DNA of 24,052 nt from Candidatus Omnitrophota bacterium (GTDB lineage Bacteria > Omnitrophota > Gorgyraeia > Velamenicoccales > Velamenicoccaceae): assembly GCA_028717105.1 (NCBI GenBank), contig JAQUOM010000014.1, positions 1 through 24,052 on the forward strand, written 5' to 3'. Both the position numbers and the translations under genes were made by a program. The notes below the pieces were generated by a model. That model was not told the origin of the DNA and did no database searches. It saw only the letters and a list, made by a program, of their open reading frames with translations. This document shows positions 1-7,583 of the stretch, one piece after another. How positions within the stretch are numbered: the stretch's first letter is position 1; each line of letters starts with the position of its first letter.

Positions 1-147
1 TTCCAAAAGATAGGCGTAAAGCCCGTCATCAATCTTGAGGAAAGCCGATACCGGCGTCTCCAAATCCGCCAGGATCTCCCTGTAAACAGGAATGACATTG
101 CCTTTTTTTGCAAGCTTCTTGAATTCTTTGAAATCAGGATATATCAT
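1..147 (-). CDS. trpE: Anthranilate synthase component I, N-terminal fragment
   Basis: The first 49 codons of a gene that runs off the left edge of the window. The translation starts MIYPDFKEFKKLAKKGNVIP, continues with VYREILADLETPVSAFLK, and breaks off at AYLLE. This matches the conserved start of TrpE, which makes anthranilate from chorismate with glutamine-derived ammonia, the first committed step of tryptophan synthesis. Only the N-terminal domain is visible; the chorismate-binding core lies outside. A GAGG Shine-Dalgarno sits 8 nt before the ATG. The gene follows hisI by 95 nt on the same strand, so a trp operon seems to follow the his genes and may be co-transcribed with them. Confidence is high for the family and limited only by the truncation. 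Confidence 0.88.
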   Translation of the reverse strand, partial: MIYPDFKEFKKLAKKGNVIPVYREILADLETPVSAFLKIDDGLYAYLLE

Positions 148-242
148 TTTTCGTGCCTCAAGGCCTCACGTTTCAAAGCCTCAAATCAACGAGCATTAAA
201 CTTGAGACGCAAAACACGCAGACGCCCAGGCCCCCTGCTGGA
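148..242 (-). repeat. hisI-trpE spacer with degenerate TGAGGC repeats
   Basis: Read on the minus strand, this 95-nt spacer holds three close copies of TGAGGC (in TTGAGGC, GTGAGGC and TTGAGGC contexts) and related GTCTCAAG and GAAACG words. It looks like a decayed short intergenic repeat. I see no terminator with a T-tract, so hisI-trpE read-through is possible. The repeat assignment is tentative. Confidence 0.3.
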
Positions 243-593
243 TCACTTGAGTTTCATTTTCCTGTAAAAACAGCTCCTCTTGCCCGTATGGCAGGCTGCC
301 CCCACCTGCCTGACCTTGATAAGAAGCGTATCCTTATCGCAATCATAAGCGACGGACTTAACGAATTGATAATGCCCCGAGGTTTCCCCCTTAACCCAGA
401 ACGTTTTGCGTGACCGCGACCAGAAACAGGTCTTCTTTATCTCCATCGTCTTTTTGAGCGATGCGGCATTCATATAGGCCAACATCAGGACCTCGCCGGT
501 TTCCACGTCCTGGATAATCGCCGGAATCAAACCCTTGTCATCGAATTTAAGCTCGCGCGGACCCTTGATCAATTTTTTTTCATCCGGATTCAT
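243..593 (-). CDS. hisI: Phosphoribosyl-AMP cyclohydrolase
   Basis: A 116-residue protein of the expected size for monofunctional HisI, which opens the purine ring of phosphoribosyl-AMP in the third step of histidine synthesis. The N-terminal half has VLMLAYMN, SLKKTMEIKKTCFWSRSRK and the W-KGETSGH motif. The C-terminal half has the Mg-binding DCDKDTLL segment followed by VGAACHTGKRSCFY, which carries the zinc cysteines. No HisE (pyrophosphohydrolase) domain is fused, so HisE must be encoded elsewhere. An AGGA Shine-Dalgarno sits 5 nt before the ATG. The gene lies 27 nt after hisF and is the last his gene before trpE. Confidence 0.95.
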   Translation of the reverse strand: MNPDEKKLIKGPRELKFDDKGLIPAIIQDVETGEVLMLAYMNAASLKKTMEIKKTCFWSRSRKTFWVKGETSGHYQFVKSVAYDCDKDTLLIKVRQVGAACHTGKRSCFYRKMKLK

Positions 594-620
594 GTCATTC
601 CTTTTTTTGTGACTTCCAAT

Positions 621-1457
621 TCATATCCTCACCTCGACGCCCTTCTTCTTGAGATATTTTTTTACGTCCCCCACCGTGAATTCCCCGTAATGAAAGATCG
701 ATGCCGCCAGCGCCGCATCCGCCCGTCCGCAGCCAAACACATCGAAAAAATGCGCCTTGGTCCCCGCGCCCCCGGACGCGATAACGGGGATCGACACGGC
801 GTCGCTGACCGCCCGGGTCAACGCGATATCGAAACCATCCTTGGTGCCGTCAAAATCCATGCTCGTCAAAAGGATCTCTCCGGCGCCTAATTTCTCGGCG
901 CGCCTGGCCCAGGCGACCGCATCCAACCCCGTCGGTTTTCGCCCGCCGTGCGTCACCACTTCCCAGCTATTGGTTTGCCGGTCTGCCAGTTTGCCAGTTC
1001 GCCGGTTTCTTGTTTCTCTTCCAACCGGCATACCGGCTAACCGGCCAACCGGATCACGCCTTTTGGCATCAATCGCCACAACGATGCACTGGCTGCCGAA
1101 CCGGCGAGCCGCCTCGGAGATCAGCTTCGGGTTATTGACAGCCGCGGTGTTCAGGGATATCTTGTCTGCCCCCGCATTGAGAAGATCGCGGATATCACCG
1201 ATCCCGCGGATCCCTCCGCCTACGGTAAAAGGCATGAAAAGATTCGCCGCGACGCGGCGCACGACCTCGACCATCGTGCGGCGGCCCTCGTGGCTGGCCG
1301 TAATATCCAGAAAAACAAGCTCATCGGCCTTTTGCTTTTCATATTCCTTGGCCGTCTCCACCGGGTCCCCGGCGTCCCTTAAAGAAACAAAACGGACCCC
1401 TTTGACGACGCGGCCGTCCTTGACGTCCAGACATGGAATGATGCGCTTGGTCAACAT
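621..1457 (-). CDS. hisF: Imidazole glycerol phosphate synthase, cyclase subunit, with internal insertion
   Basis: HisF forms the synthase with HisH, using ammonia from HisH glutaminase to close the imidazole ring. The chosen start gives MLTKRIIPCLDVKDGRVVKG, the usual HisF start; a TTG 36 nt upstream would add 12 unlikely residues. The (beta/alpha)8-barrel is visible: catalytic Asp in CLDV, phosphate-loop FTVGGGIR, second catalytic Asp in VVAIDAK, then THGGRKPTGLDAV, GEILLTSMDFDGTKDGFD and VIASGGAG. At 278 residues it is about 25-30 longer than usual. The extra residues lie between VVAIDAKRR and WEVVTHGG, exactly where the DNA is an inverted 8-bp-periodic repeat (966-1056). The frame stays open and both catalytic Asp residues remain, so the enzyme may still work. 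Confidence 0.93.
   Translation of the reverse strand: MLTKRIIPCLDVKDGRVVKGVRFVSLRDAGDPVETAKEYEKQKADELVFLDITASHEGRRTMVEVVRRVAANLFMPFTVGGGIRGIGDIRDLLNAGADKISLNTAAVNNPKLISEAARRFGSQCIVVAIDAKRRDPVGRLAGMPVGRETRNRRTGKLADRQTNSWEVVTHGGRKPTGLDAVAWARRAEKLGAGEILLTSMDFDGTKDGFDIALTRAVSDAVSIPVIASGGAGTKAHFFDVFGCGRADAALAASIFHYGEFTVGDVKKYLKKKGVEVRI
966..1056. repeat. In-frame palindromic repeat element inside hisF
   Basis: The left arm (about 970-1010) is built of 8-bp words of the form RGTTNGCC: GGTTTGCC, GGTCTGCC, AGTTTGCC, AGTTCGCC, then GGTTTC. The right arm (about 1022-1051) is the complement: AACCGGCA, TACCGGCT, AACCGGCC, AACCGG. Together they can form a long imperfect hairpin with a loop near TTGTTTCTC. 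The element adds about 30 residues rich in Arg, Gly and Thr to HisF, starting DPVGRLAG and ending DRQTNS, with no stop codon. It behaves like a small dispersed palindromic element tolerated inside a coding gene, comparable in principle to Rickettsia palindromic elements. Confidence 0.75.
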
Positions 1458-1624
1458 ATCTAAAATTTTAACCGGAGAATATCCAATCTTCAAAGCCCAA
1501 TAACCAGATAATTACCAATGATCAAACACCCATCCAAACATGCGGATTGGTTCTTGGATATTGGGATTTATTTAAAAATTGCGGCTTTGAAACTGGTCAT
1601 TTCGTCTCGCAGCTTAAACTTATC
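1458..1624. other. hisF-hisA spacer with CCAATAA/TTGG-type repeat
   Basis: A 167-nt spacer in an otherwise tightly packed operon. Around 1485-1570 it contains repeated words such as CCAATCTTC, CCCAATAACC, TTACCAATGATC, then the opposite orientation GGATTGGTTCTTGGATATTGGG. This looks like a decayed inverted intergenic repeat. No convincing ORF, ribosome binding site or T-tract terminator is visible. Confidence 0.4.
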
Positions 1625-2392
1625 TTAACGAGATGCTTCGATCGCCTGCGAAACATCGAATTTGTTCTCATACAACGCGCGTCCGACGATCACGGCATCG
1701 ACGCCGGCGGCGCCAAGGCTCTTTAGCCGACGGATATCCTCCAGGGAAGATATGCCTCCGGCATACGTGAAAAACATCGTATCGCCGCCGGCCTGACGCG
1801 CCATCTCAAGAAAACGGGATATCTTGACCGTATCCGGCCCGGAAAGCATCCCGTCTTTACTGATATCCGAAAAATTGATATACCCGATGCCGGCCCGCAC
1901 GATCGCCTGGACAAAAGTGGCCAGATCGATCGTCATGTCGCCGCTCTGCAGCCAGCCTCCTGTCGCGGTCGTCACCGATTCCGACATCTCCATGTGCTTG
2001 ACATCGATGCTGACGGCAACACGGTTGAGATATTTTTGGATGTCCCGGCTCAGCAGGAAAGACGCATCTTCCAGGATCTTGGTGCTCAAGACCACGCGGT
2101 CGATACCGATGTCGAGGTATTTACGGATCGTCTCGATGCTCCTGATCCCTCCGCCCACCTCGACCTTGACGCCGGTCGATCGCGCGATGTCCCGGACCAA
2201 CTTAAAATTTTTCGGCACACCGTACCTGGCACCGTCAAGATCCACCACGTGGAGAAACCTTGCTCCCTGCATCTGCCATAATTGCGCATAGGCCAAAGGG
2301 GTCCGATCATAATAGATCGCCTTGTCGAAATCCCCCTGTTCCAGCCGCACGACGCGGCCGCCCATGATATCGATCGCAGGAACTATCAGCAT
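1625..2392 (-). CDS. hisA: ProFAR isomerase
   Basis: HisA converts the ProFAR aminoaldose to the PRFAR ketose, the substrate of HisFH. From the chosen ATG the protein is 255 residues and starts MLIVPAIDIMGGRVVRLEQG, the classical HisA start with the catalytic Asp in AIDI. VVDLDGA, VEVGGGIRS and VAVSIDVK (second Asp) follow, then TDIS-type motif FSDISKDGMLSGPD and YAGGISSLEDI. An upstream in-frame ATG at 2422 would add 10 residues inside hisH and is less likely. The ATG overlaps the hisH stop by 7 nt, implying translational coupling. The segment after SIDVK (HMEMSESVTTATGGW) is a few residues longer than is usual. Confidence 0.94.
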   Translation of the reverse strand: MLIVPAIDIMGGRVVRLEQGDFDKAIYYDRTPLAYAQLWQMQGARFLHVVDLDGARYGVPKNFKLVRDIARSTGVKVEVGGGIRSIETIRKYLDIGIDRVVLSTKILEDASFLLSRDIQKYLNRVAVSIDVKHMEMSESVTTATGGWLQSGDMTIDLATFVQAIVRAGIGYINFSDISKDGMLSGPDTVKISRFLEMARQAGGDTMFFTYAGGISSLEDIRRLKSLGAAGVDAVIVGRALYENKFDVSQAIEASR

Positions 2393-3000
2393 ATCTCGAT
2401 GAAATTTCTCAACAATGTCCATCCAACATCCTGGCTCTTCTCCGGATGGAATTGCATGCCGTAGACATTGCCCTCTTCCACCATAGAGGCAAACTTGATT
2501 CCATAGCGCGTCTCGCCGATAACGACCTTTTTATCCGTCGGCGCGACGAAAAAAGAATGGCAAAAATAAGCGTAAAAATCTTTTTTTAAGCTGCGGAAAA
2601 TCCGAGAACGGACGGACGTCCTGACAATCTTGTTCCATCCCATATGAGGGATCTTCAGCCGGCCGGAAAACTTCCGCACGGTTCCGGCGATTACGCCCAA
2701 TCCTTCGACGCCTGCAGACTCCTGGCTTTTCTCAAAAAGAAGCTGCATCCCCAGACAGATCCCGAGGAACGGCCTTCCGGCTGCGATATATTCCTTCACG
2801 GGACCGACAAAACCCCTCTGACGCAGTTCCTTCATGGCGTCCCCGAAGGCCCCGACGCCGGGAAGGATCAGCTTGTCGTATCGCATCAGACGATCCGCGA
2901 AACCGATGGTATCCGTCGCGATCCCCAGAGAAGCCAGCGTATTGCGCACGCTGTAAAGATTCCCCATTCCGTAATCAATGATAGCGATCTTCCTAATCAA
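2386..3000 (-). CDS. hisH: Imidazole glycerol phosphate synthase, glutamine amidotransferase subunit
   Basis: A class I glutaminase of 204 residues supplying ammonia to HisF. Visible motifs are IDYGMGNLYSVRN at the N-terminus, KLILPGVGAFGDAM, the nucleophile elbow GICLGMQLLFE with the catalytic Cys, CHSFFV, and MQFHPEKSQ with the catalytic His and Glu. The start codon is TTG at 3000-2998, overlapping the end of hisB by 8 nt, with AAAGGC just upstream as ribosome binding site. Pairing with hisF in the same operon fits the heterodimer. The C-terminus NFIEIC overlaps the hisA start. Confidence 0.95.
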   Translation of the reverse strand: MIRKIAIIDYGMGNLYSVRNTLASLGIATDTIGFADRLMRYDKLILPGVGAFGDAMKELRQRGFVGPVKEYIAAGRPFLGICLGMQLLFEKSQESAGVEGLGVIAGTVRKFSGRLKIPHMGWNKIVRTSVRSRIFRSLKKDFYAYFCHSFFVAPTDKKVVIGETRYGIKFASMVEEGNVYGMQFHPEKSQDVGWTLLRNFIEIC

Positions 3001-3592
3001 TGATGCCTTTCGTCGAAGGAACGCCTTTTCTGCGCGGATCGACCTGCGTGGCCTTATCCAAAGCGATACCCAGCGCCTTGAAAACCGGTTCTAAAGTAGC
3101 ATGCAGGTCCTTGCTCGGATTATCTATTTTAACATTCAGATTCATGCCAAGTTGTTTGGCAAGCGCCTCAAAAAAATGCTCTGCATACTCAGCCTTATAA
3201 CCTTTTTGAGCAACGCACATCGCAGGAAGCTCCCATTGAAAAGAACCCCTCCCGCTTAAATCCACATTGACGTTCGCCGTAACATTTTCCATCGGCGCTG
3301 CAGCAAAACCGATCCTGTTGATGCCGGCTTTATCTCCCAGCGCTTTTTTAAAGGCCTTGCCCAAAACGATGCCCAGGTCTTCGTTTGTGTGGTGGTTATC
3401 CACCTTCAGGTCGGCAGAAAAAGTGGTGATCTCCAAATCAAACAACCCCCAAAAAGCAAACAATTCGAGCATGTGGTCCAAAAAACCGATCCCCGTATCG
3501 ATTTTGGCCTTCCCTTCGCCGTCAATATTTAACTTTACCGTAATGTTTGTTTCCGTTGATTTTCTGGATTCTGTCGCTGTTCTCTTTTTCAT
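2993..3592 (-). CDS. hisB: Imidazoleglycerol-phosphate dehydratase (monofunctional, divergent)
   Basis: The 199-residue size fits monofunctional HisB, which dehydrates imidazole glycerol phosphate in an Mn-dependent reaction. IDTGIGFLDHMLELFA (residues 31-46), DNHHTNEDLGIVLGKA (65-80), AEHFFEAL (137-144), FKALGIAL and the C-terminal GVPSTKGI are all family signatures. Two places differ from what I recall of the family. The usual second HH pair before the conserved Glu reads LHATLE (163-168), so one expected metal-binding His appears to be Ala. The PMDEAL motif reads PMENVT. The operon position and intact first HHTNED site still favour HisB. Reduced or altered metal binding is possible. It overlaps hisH by 8 nt. 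Confidence 0.88.
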   Translation of the reverse strand: MKKRTATESRKSTETNITVKLNIDGEGKAKIDTGIGFLDHMLELFAFWGLFDLEITTFSADLKVDNHHTNEDLGIVLGKAFKKALGDKAGINRIGFAAAPMENVTANVNVDLSGRGSFQWELPAMCVAQKGYKAEYAEHFFEALAKQLGMNLNVKIDNPSKDLHATLEPVFKALGIALDKATQVDPRRKGVPSTKGIID

Positions 3593-3646
3593 GAATCACC
3601 CTTTTTCAGGTCCTCTGTCCCTGTTCTCCGCAGTCTGTCCATGTTT

Positions 3647-4882
3647 TTACTCAAATCTTTTCTTAACGCTTTCAAAGTGCTTCGACAACCCTTCGATCTG
3701 ACACAGCTTTTCAATATGGGGACGGGAATCCTCCAGGGCCTTCTTCGAATACGAAATGATGTGCGTCGACCTCAAAAAATCCTTGGTGCAAAGGCCTGAA
3801 AAGAACCGCGCTGACCCCGCGGTCGGAAGCACGTGGCTCGGCCCGGCGTAATAATCCCCCAGGGCCACCGGGCTGTAAGGCCCGAGAAAAACAGCACCCG
3901 TGTTCCTGATCTTCTTGATGAACTTCCTGGGGTTGTTCGTCAGGATCTCCAGATGCTCGGGCGCGATCTGATTGCTGACCTCGACCGCCTCGTCCAAATT
4001 CTTGACCAGCACGATATAACCGTCATCCTTGACGGCCAAGGCATGACGCGCCTGTTTCGCCAATGACTTGGAAGGCGTGATCAGGATCGCCAAGCCCCCT
4101 GCGTGCTCCGCCTGGGCCGCAAGATCGGCCAAGACATATTGCGCATTACAATACCTGTTGGCGATGACGACCAGTTCCGTAGGGCCGGCCAGCATATCTA
4201 TATCCACAAAACCAAAAACCTGCCGCTTGGCTTCCGTCACATAGAGGTTGCCGGGTCCGACGATTTTATCCACGCGCCTGATGGTTTTCGTCCCGAAGGC
4301 CAGCGCCGCGATGGCCTGCGCGCCTCCGATCTTATAAATCTCGTTGACCTTCAAGAGATCGGCAATGACCAGGATATGCGGATTAACATGGCCGTCCTTG
4401 TCCGGGGGCGTTGCCAGAACGATATCCTGGACACCCGCGATGCGGGCCGGCAAGACGCTCATATAAACACAGGAGACCAGGGGTGCCGTACCCGCAGGAA
4501 CATAGACGCCAACGCGATTCAAGGGGTCGGTCTTTTCACCGAGAAAAACGCCGTCGCGGCCGCCGGGGGCCTTGCGGAATTTCCTGTCCTGGGTCGTATA
4601 GAATTGGCTGATATTCGCGATGATTTTTTTAAGTGTCGCAACGAACTCAGGGCTCATATCCTGGAATGCAGCGCTCTTTTCCGCTTCGCTGACGCGCATC
4701 TGCCTGGCCGACAGCTTAACGCCGTCAAAACGGCGGGTGTATTTCAAAACGGCCTCATCGCCTCCGGTCCGCACATCATGAATTCTCTTTTCGACGCTGG
4801 ACCTGACGCGCTGCTTCTGCATGAAACTGGCGCGGTTAACAAGCTTCTCAAACTCCCGTGACTGCGGCTTAATGATCCTCAC
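3647..4882 (-). CDS. hisD: Histidinol dehydrogenase
   Basis: A 411-residue zinc- and NAD-dependent enzyme that oxidises histidinol to histidine in two steps. Recognisable segments in order are RVGVYVPAGTAPLVSCVYM, APARIAGV-type PARIAGVQDIVLATPP, GGAQAIAALAFGTKTI, DKIVGPGNLYV, the signature DMLAGPTELVVIAN with LADLAAQAEHAGG, IAPEHLEI, and GPYSPVALGDYYAGPSHVLPT. The start is GTG within GTGA, overlapping the alaS stop by 4 nt, with a strong AGGAGG 4 nt upstream. This indicates translational coupling to alaS. The gap to hisB is 54 nt. Confidence 0.96.
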   Translation of the reverse strand: MRIIKPQSREFEKLVNRASFMQKQRVRSSVEKRIHDVRTGGDEAVLKYTRRFDGVKLSARQMRVSEAEKSAAFQDMSPEFVATLKKIIANISQFYTTQDRKFRKAPGGRDGVFLGEKTDPLNRVGVYVPAGTAPLVSCVYMSVLPARIAGVQDIVLATPPDKDGHVNPHILVIADLLKVNEIYKIGGAQAIAALAFGTKTIRRVDKIVGPGNLYVTEAKRQVFGFVDIDMLAGPTELVVIANRYCNAQYVLADLAAQAEHAGGLAILITPSKSLAKQARHALAVKDDGYIVLVKNLDEAVEVSNQIAPEHLEILTNNPRKFIKKIRNTGAVFLGPYSPVALGDYYAGPSHVLPTAGSARFFSGLCTKDFLRSTHIISYSKKALEDSRPHIEKLCQIEGLSKHFESVKKRFE

Positions 4883-7461
4883 AAAACCTCCTGGATCAAA
4901 CGACCAAATTCCTTAAAGACAGCTTCTGTTTTTGAAATATCCTTCAGCCCGCCCTGCGCAAAATCTCGGCGTCCGCCTCCGGAACCACCGAAGGCACTCA
5001 AAGTCTTCTTTAAGAGCGCATCCACAGCCAGTCCCTTTTGCGCCACATCCTGAGTCACGCCACAAACAAAATAAACATCCTCATCCTTCTGGCCGCTTAA
5101 GAAAAATATTCCGGCGGACGCCACCTTGCCCTTCAGGAGATCGACACATCGCCGCAAAAAACCGATATCGGCGTTCTTAAACTGGTGTTCGATAACAACG
5201 ATGTCCTTGACCCGGCGTCCTTTTTTAACCATCTCCTCGACATCCGACGCCAGCGTCTTTTCCTGAAGCCGCAACAAATCCTTTTCTAAAGCCTTGAGCT
5301 TCCGGGACTGGGCATCCAGCCCGGCCAAAAGGCGTTCGGGTTTAGTCCTGAGCTTATCCGACGCCTCTTCCAGCGTGCGCCTGGCTTCCATCAGATGATC
5401 AAACGCGAGCTTGCCGGTCAGGGCTTCGATGCGCCTCAAGCCGCTGCCGACCGATGATTCCTGGGTGATGAGGACAAGGCCGATGCGACCTGTCCCGTCC
5501 GCGTGCGTCCCTCCGCAAAATTCCTTGCTGTATTCTCCGACGCTCACCACGCGCACCGTGTCTTCATATTTTTCTCCGAAAAGGGCGATGGCGCCGGTCT
5601 TCTGGGCCTCAGCCTTAGACATCGTCCGGGAGTCTATCTTGTCATTACGGATCACATAGGCGTTAAGCAGTCCCTGGATATCTTCCATCTCTTCGTCCGA
5701 TATGTCCTTAAAATGCGTAAAATCGAAACGGAACCTGTCGGGCTCGACAAAAGAACCGGCCTGCTGCACATGAGCGCCCAAAACCTTTCGCAGGACGGCC
5801 TGGAGGATATGCGTCGCCGTATGCGCGCGTTTCACGGCCTGCCTGTGCGCCGCGTCCACTTGCGCCTCAACAACATCACCCACGCTCAAAGTCCCCGAGG
5901 GCCCTTCAATCTCCGCCAGATGGACGCTAGCGCCATCTTGTTTTTTTGTATCACGCACGACGATCTTTAAACCCTTGCATGCCATCGTGCCGACGTCGCC
6001 GACCTGGCCTCCCGATTCGCCGTAAAACGGCGTCTCTTCAAGAACAATGCCTACCTTTTGGCCAACGGCCGCCTCGCGCACCTCAGCGGCATCCTTGACG
6101 ATCTGGATGACTTTGGCCCGGCAGCTGTCCGATTCATATCCCACGAAACGCGAGGGCTTCAGGACAACGCCGCTGCCTGAAAAAATCGCGCAAGACATCT
6201 TGCTCGTCATCCGCGATTTATCCTGTTCCTGCCGGATCAACTCATCGATACGCGCCATATCCACCGTCACGCCGGCTTTTTCAAAATAATCCTTCGTAAA
6301 TTCTGGCTGAATGCCGTATGTCACATACAAATCCAGGCCTGTCTGGGCCGGCAGATTACTGGAACCTTCCGCCTTCAGAAGCTCCAGGATAACGGCGAGC
6401 TTCTCAGAACCGCCTTCCAGGATGTTCTTGATATATTTTTCCTCTTCAGCCTTGATGATCTGTGCGATATTGTCCCGCCGCTCCAGCACCTCAGGATACG
6501 GCTCTTTCATGCTGTCGGCGACGCTGGATATGATCTTGTACAGAAAAGGCTTGGCGTGGTGCGCGTCCCCCGCCAGATACAGGCAGCGCCGGATCAGTTT
6601 ACGCACAACATAGCCTCTGCCGTCATTGGACGGCAGAACGCCGTCACAAATACAAAACGCGACGGCCCGCGCATGATCGGCGATTGTACAGAGTATGCGC
6701 TCCTCGGAAATATCCACGCTCTTGCGCACGGCCTCCACAATAGGGACAAAACAGTCGATCTTGAAATTAGAATCCACGCCCTGCAGGACAGAGCTCATTC
6801 TTTCCAGGCCCATGCCCGTATCGATATTCTTGTTCGGCAGAGGCTCCAGGACGCCTCCGTCCGCGCGATTATACTGCGTGAACACAAGATTCCAGACCTC
6901 GACCGAATCGCCGCCCTCTTTTTCATAATAGATCTCCGAGCAAGGACCACAGGGCCCGTTCGGCCCATCTGTAATAGCGCTCGAGGGCCAGAAATTATCC
7001 TTTTGGCCGAACTTGCGGATCTTCTCCGGAGGCAGACCCATCGTCTTATGCCATATCTTTAGGGCCTCGGCATCATCATCGTAAACGGATACCCAGAGGC
7101 GCGCAGGATCGATCTCCATCACATCCGTCACGAATTCCCAGGCCCATTGGATCGCCTCGACCTTAAAATAATCGCCGAAGGAAAAATTTCCAAGCATCTC
7201 GAAAAACGTGTGATGGAACGGCGTCTGGCCCACCTGCTCCAGGTCTCCCGTGCGAAAACACTTCTGGCAGCTCGTAGCGCGCTTGACATCACGCACCTTA
7301 CCCAGGAAACGGTCTTTGAATTGATTCATGCCCGCCGAAGTAAAAAGCACCGACGGGTCATTGGCCGGGACAAGGGAATCGCTCTTAAAAAGCTTATGTC
7401 CCTTGGAAACAAAAAAATCCAGGTAGGATTTTCGCAGCTGATCTGTTGACAATCTTCTCAT
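4879..7461 (-). CDS. alaS: Alanyl-tRNA synthetase
   Basis: An 860-residue full-length AlaS. The N-terminal catalytic domain starts with LRKSYLDFFVSKGHKLF, then SLVPANDPSVLFTSAGMNQF and HHTFFEMLGNFSFGDYFK. The editing domain has the zinc motif AHTATHILQAV and the downstream CGGTHADGTG. The C-terminal domain ends with the glycine-rich FGGSGGGRRDFAQGG. All are diagnostic of AlaS, which charges tRNA-Ala and clears mischarged Ser and Gly. A GAGG lies 8 nt before the ATG. The start abuts the stop codon of a possible 39-codon gene, and the stop overlaps hisD. Standing between recX and the his genes, it bridges housekeeping and biosynthetic parts of one long unit. Confidence 0.98.
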   Translation of the reverse strand: MRRLSTDQLRKSYLDFFVSKGHKLFKSDSLVPANDPSVLFTSAGMNQFKDRFLGKVRDVKRATSCQKCFRTGDLEQVGQTPFHHTFFEMLGNFSFGDYFKVEAIQWAWEFVTDVMEIDPARLWVSVYDDDAEALKIWHKTMGLPPEKIRKFGQKDNFWPSSAITDGPNGPCGPCSEIYYEKEGGDSVEVWNLVFTQYNRADGGVLEPLPNKNIDTGMGLERMSSVLQGVDSNFKIDCFVPIVEAVRKSVDISEERILCTIADHARAVAFCICDGVLPSNDGRGYVVRKLIRRCLYLAGDAHHAKPFLYKIISSVADSMKEPYPEVLERRDNIAQIIKAEEEKYIKNILEGGSEKLAVILELLKAEGSSNLPAQTGLDLYVTYGIQPEFTKDYFEKAGVTVDMARIDELIRQEQDKSRMTSKMSCAIFSGSGVVLKPSRFVGYESDSCRAKVIQIVKDAAEVREAAVGQKVGIVLEETPFYGESGGQVGDVGTMACKGLKIVVRDTKKQDGASVHLAEIEGPSGTLSVGDVVEAQVDAAHRQAVKRAHTATHILQAVLRKVLGAHVQQAGSFVEPDRFRFDFTHFKDISDEEMEDIQGLLNAYVIRNDKIDSRTMSKAEAQKTGAIALFGEKYEDTVRVVSVGEYSKEFCGGTHADGTGRIGLVLITQESSVGSGLRRIEALTGKLAFDHLMEARRTLEEASDKLRTKPERLLAGLDAQSRKLKALEKDLLRLQEKTLASDVEEMVKKGRRVKDIVVIEHQFKNADIGFLRRCVDLLKGKVASAGIFFLSGQKDEDVYFVCGVTQDVAQKGLAVDALLKKTLSAFGGSGGGRRDFAQGGLKDISKTEAVFKEFGRLIQEVL

Positions 7462-7581
7462 TTACTCAACCTCTGGTAAATCATGGGCGCCTTGGAAGCC
7501 CGAATTTTTGTTGGATGCCAAGGCGCGACGGCGGCGGCGCCCCTCGTCCGGCTCCAAAATCGGTTCAGTCCCTTTGCTCAT
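7462..7581 (-). CDS. Possible 39-residue basic protein between recX and alaS
   Basis: An ATG 2 nt after the recX stop opens a 39-codon frame whose TAA lies directly before the alaS ATG. It therefore fills the recX-alaS gap almost completely. The peptide begins MSKGTEPILEPDEG, has a run of five Arg, and ends SGFQGAHDLPEVE. I do not recognise it. There is no strong Shine-Dalgarno, so translation would rely on reinitiation after recX. An inverted repeat (7487-7526) lies within it, which could mean the open frame is only incidental. The snug fit between two stops and starts supports a real small gene or a leader-type cistron. Confidence 0.45.
   Translation of the reverse strand: MSKGTEPILEPDEGRRRRRALASNKNSGFQGAHDLPEVE
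7487..7526. repeat. Inverted repeat GCGCCTTGG / CCAAGGCGC
   Basis: Perfect 9-bp arms at 7487-7495 and 7518-7526 with a 22-nt loop, in the recX-alaS junction and inside the candidate small frame. There is no T-tract, so it is not an obvious terminator. It could regulate alaS translation or be another dispersed palindrome. Confidence 0.5.
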
Positions 7582-7583
7582 CG

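Noticed and set aside
757..1503. Long plus-strand open frame of 248 codons opposite hisF
   Set aside because: It is the antisense shadow of hisF; its composition is Pro/Arg/Ser-rich with no family motifs, and hisF shows clear conserved residues.
4103..4861. 252-codon plus-strand frame opposite hisD
   Set aside because: A shadow of hisD on the other strand; no ribosome binding site, no recognisable domain.
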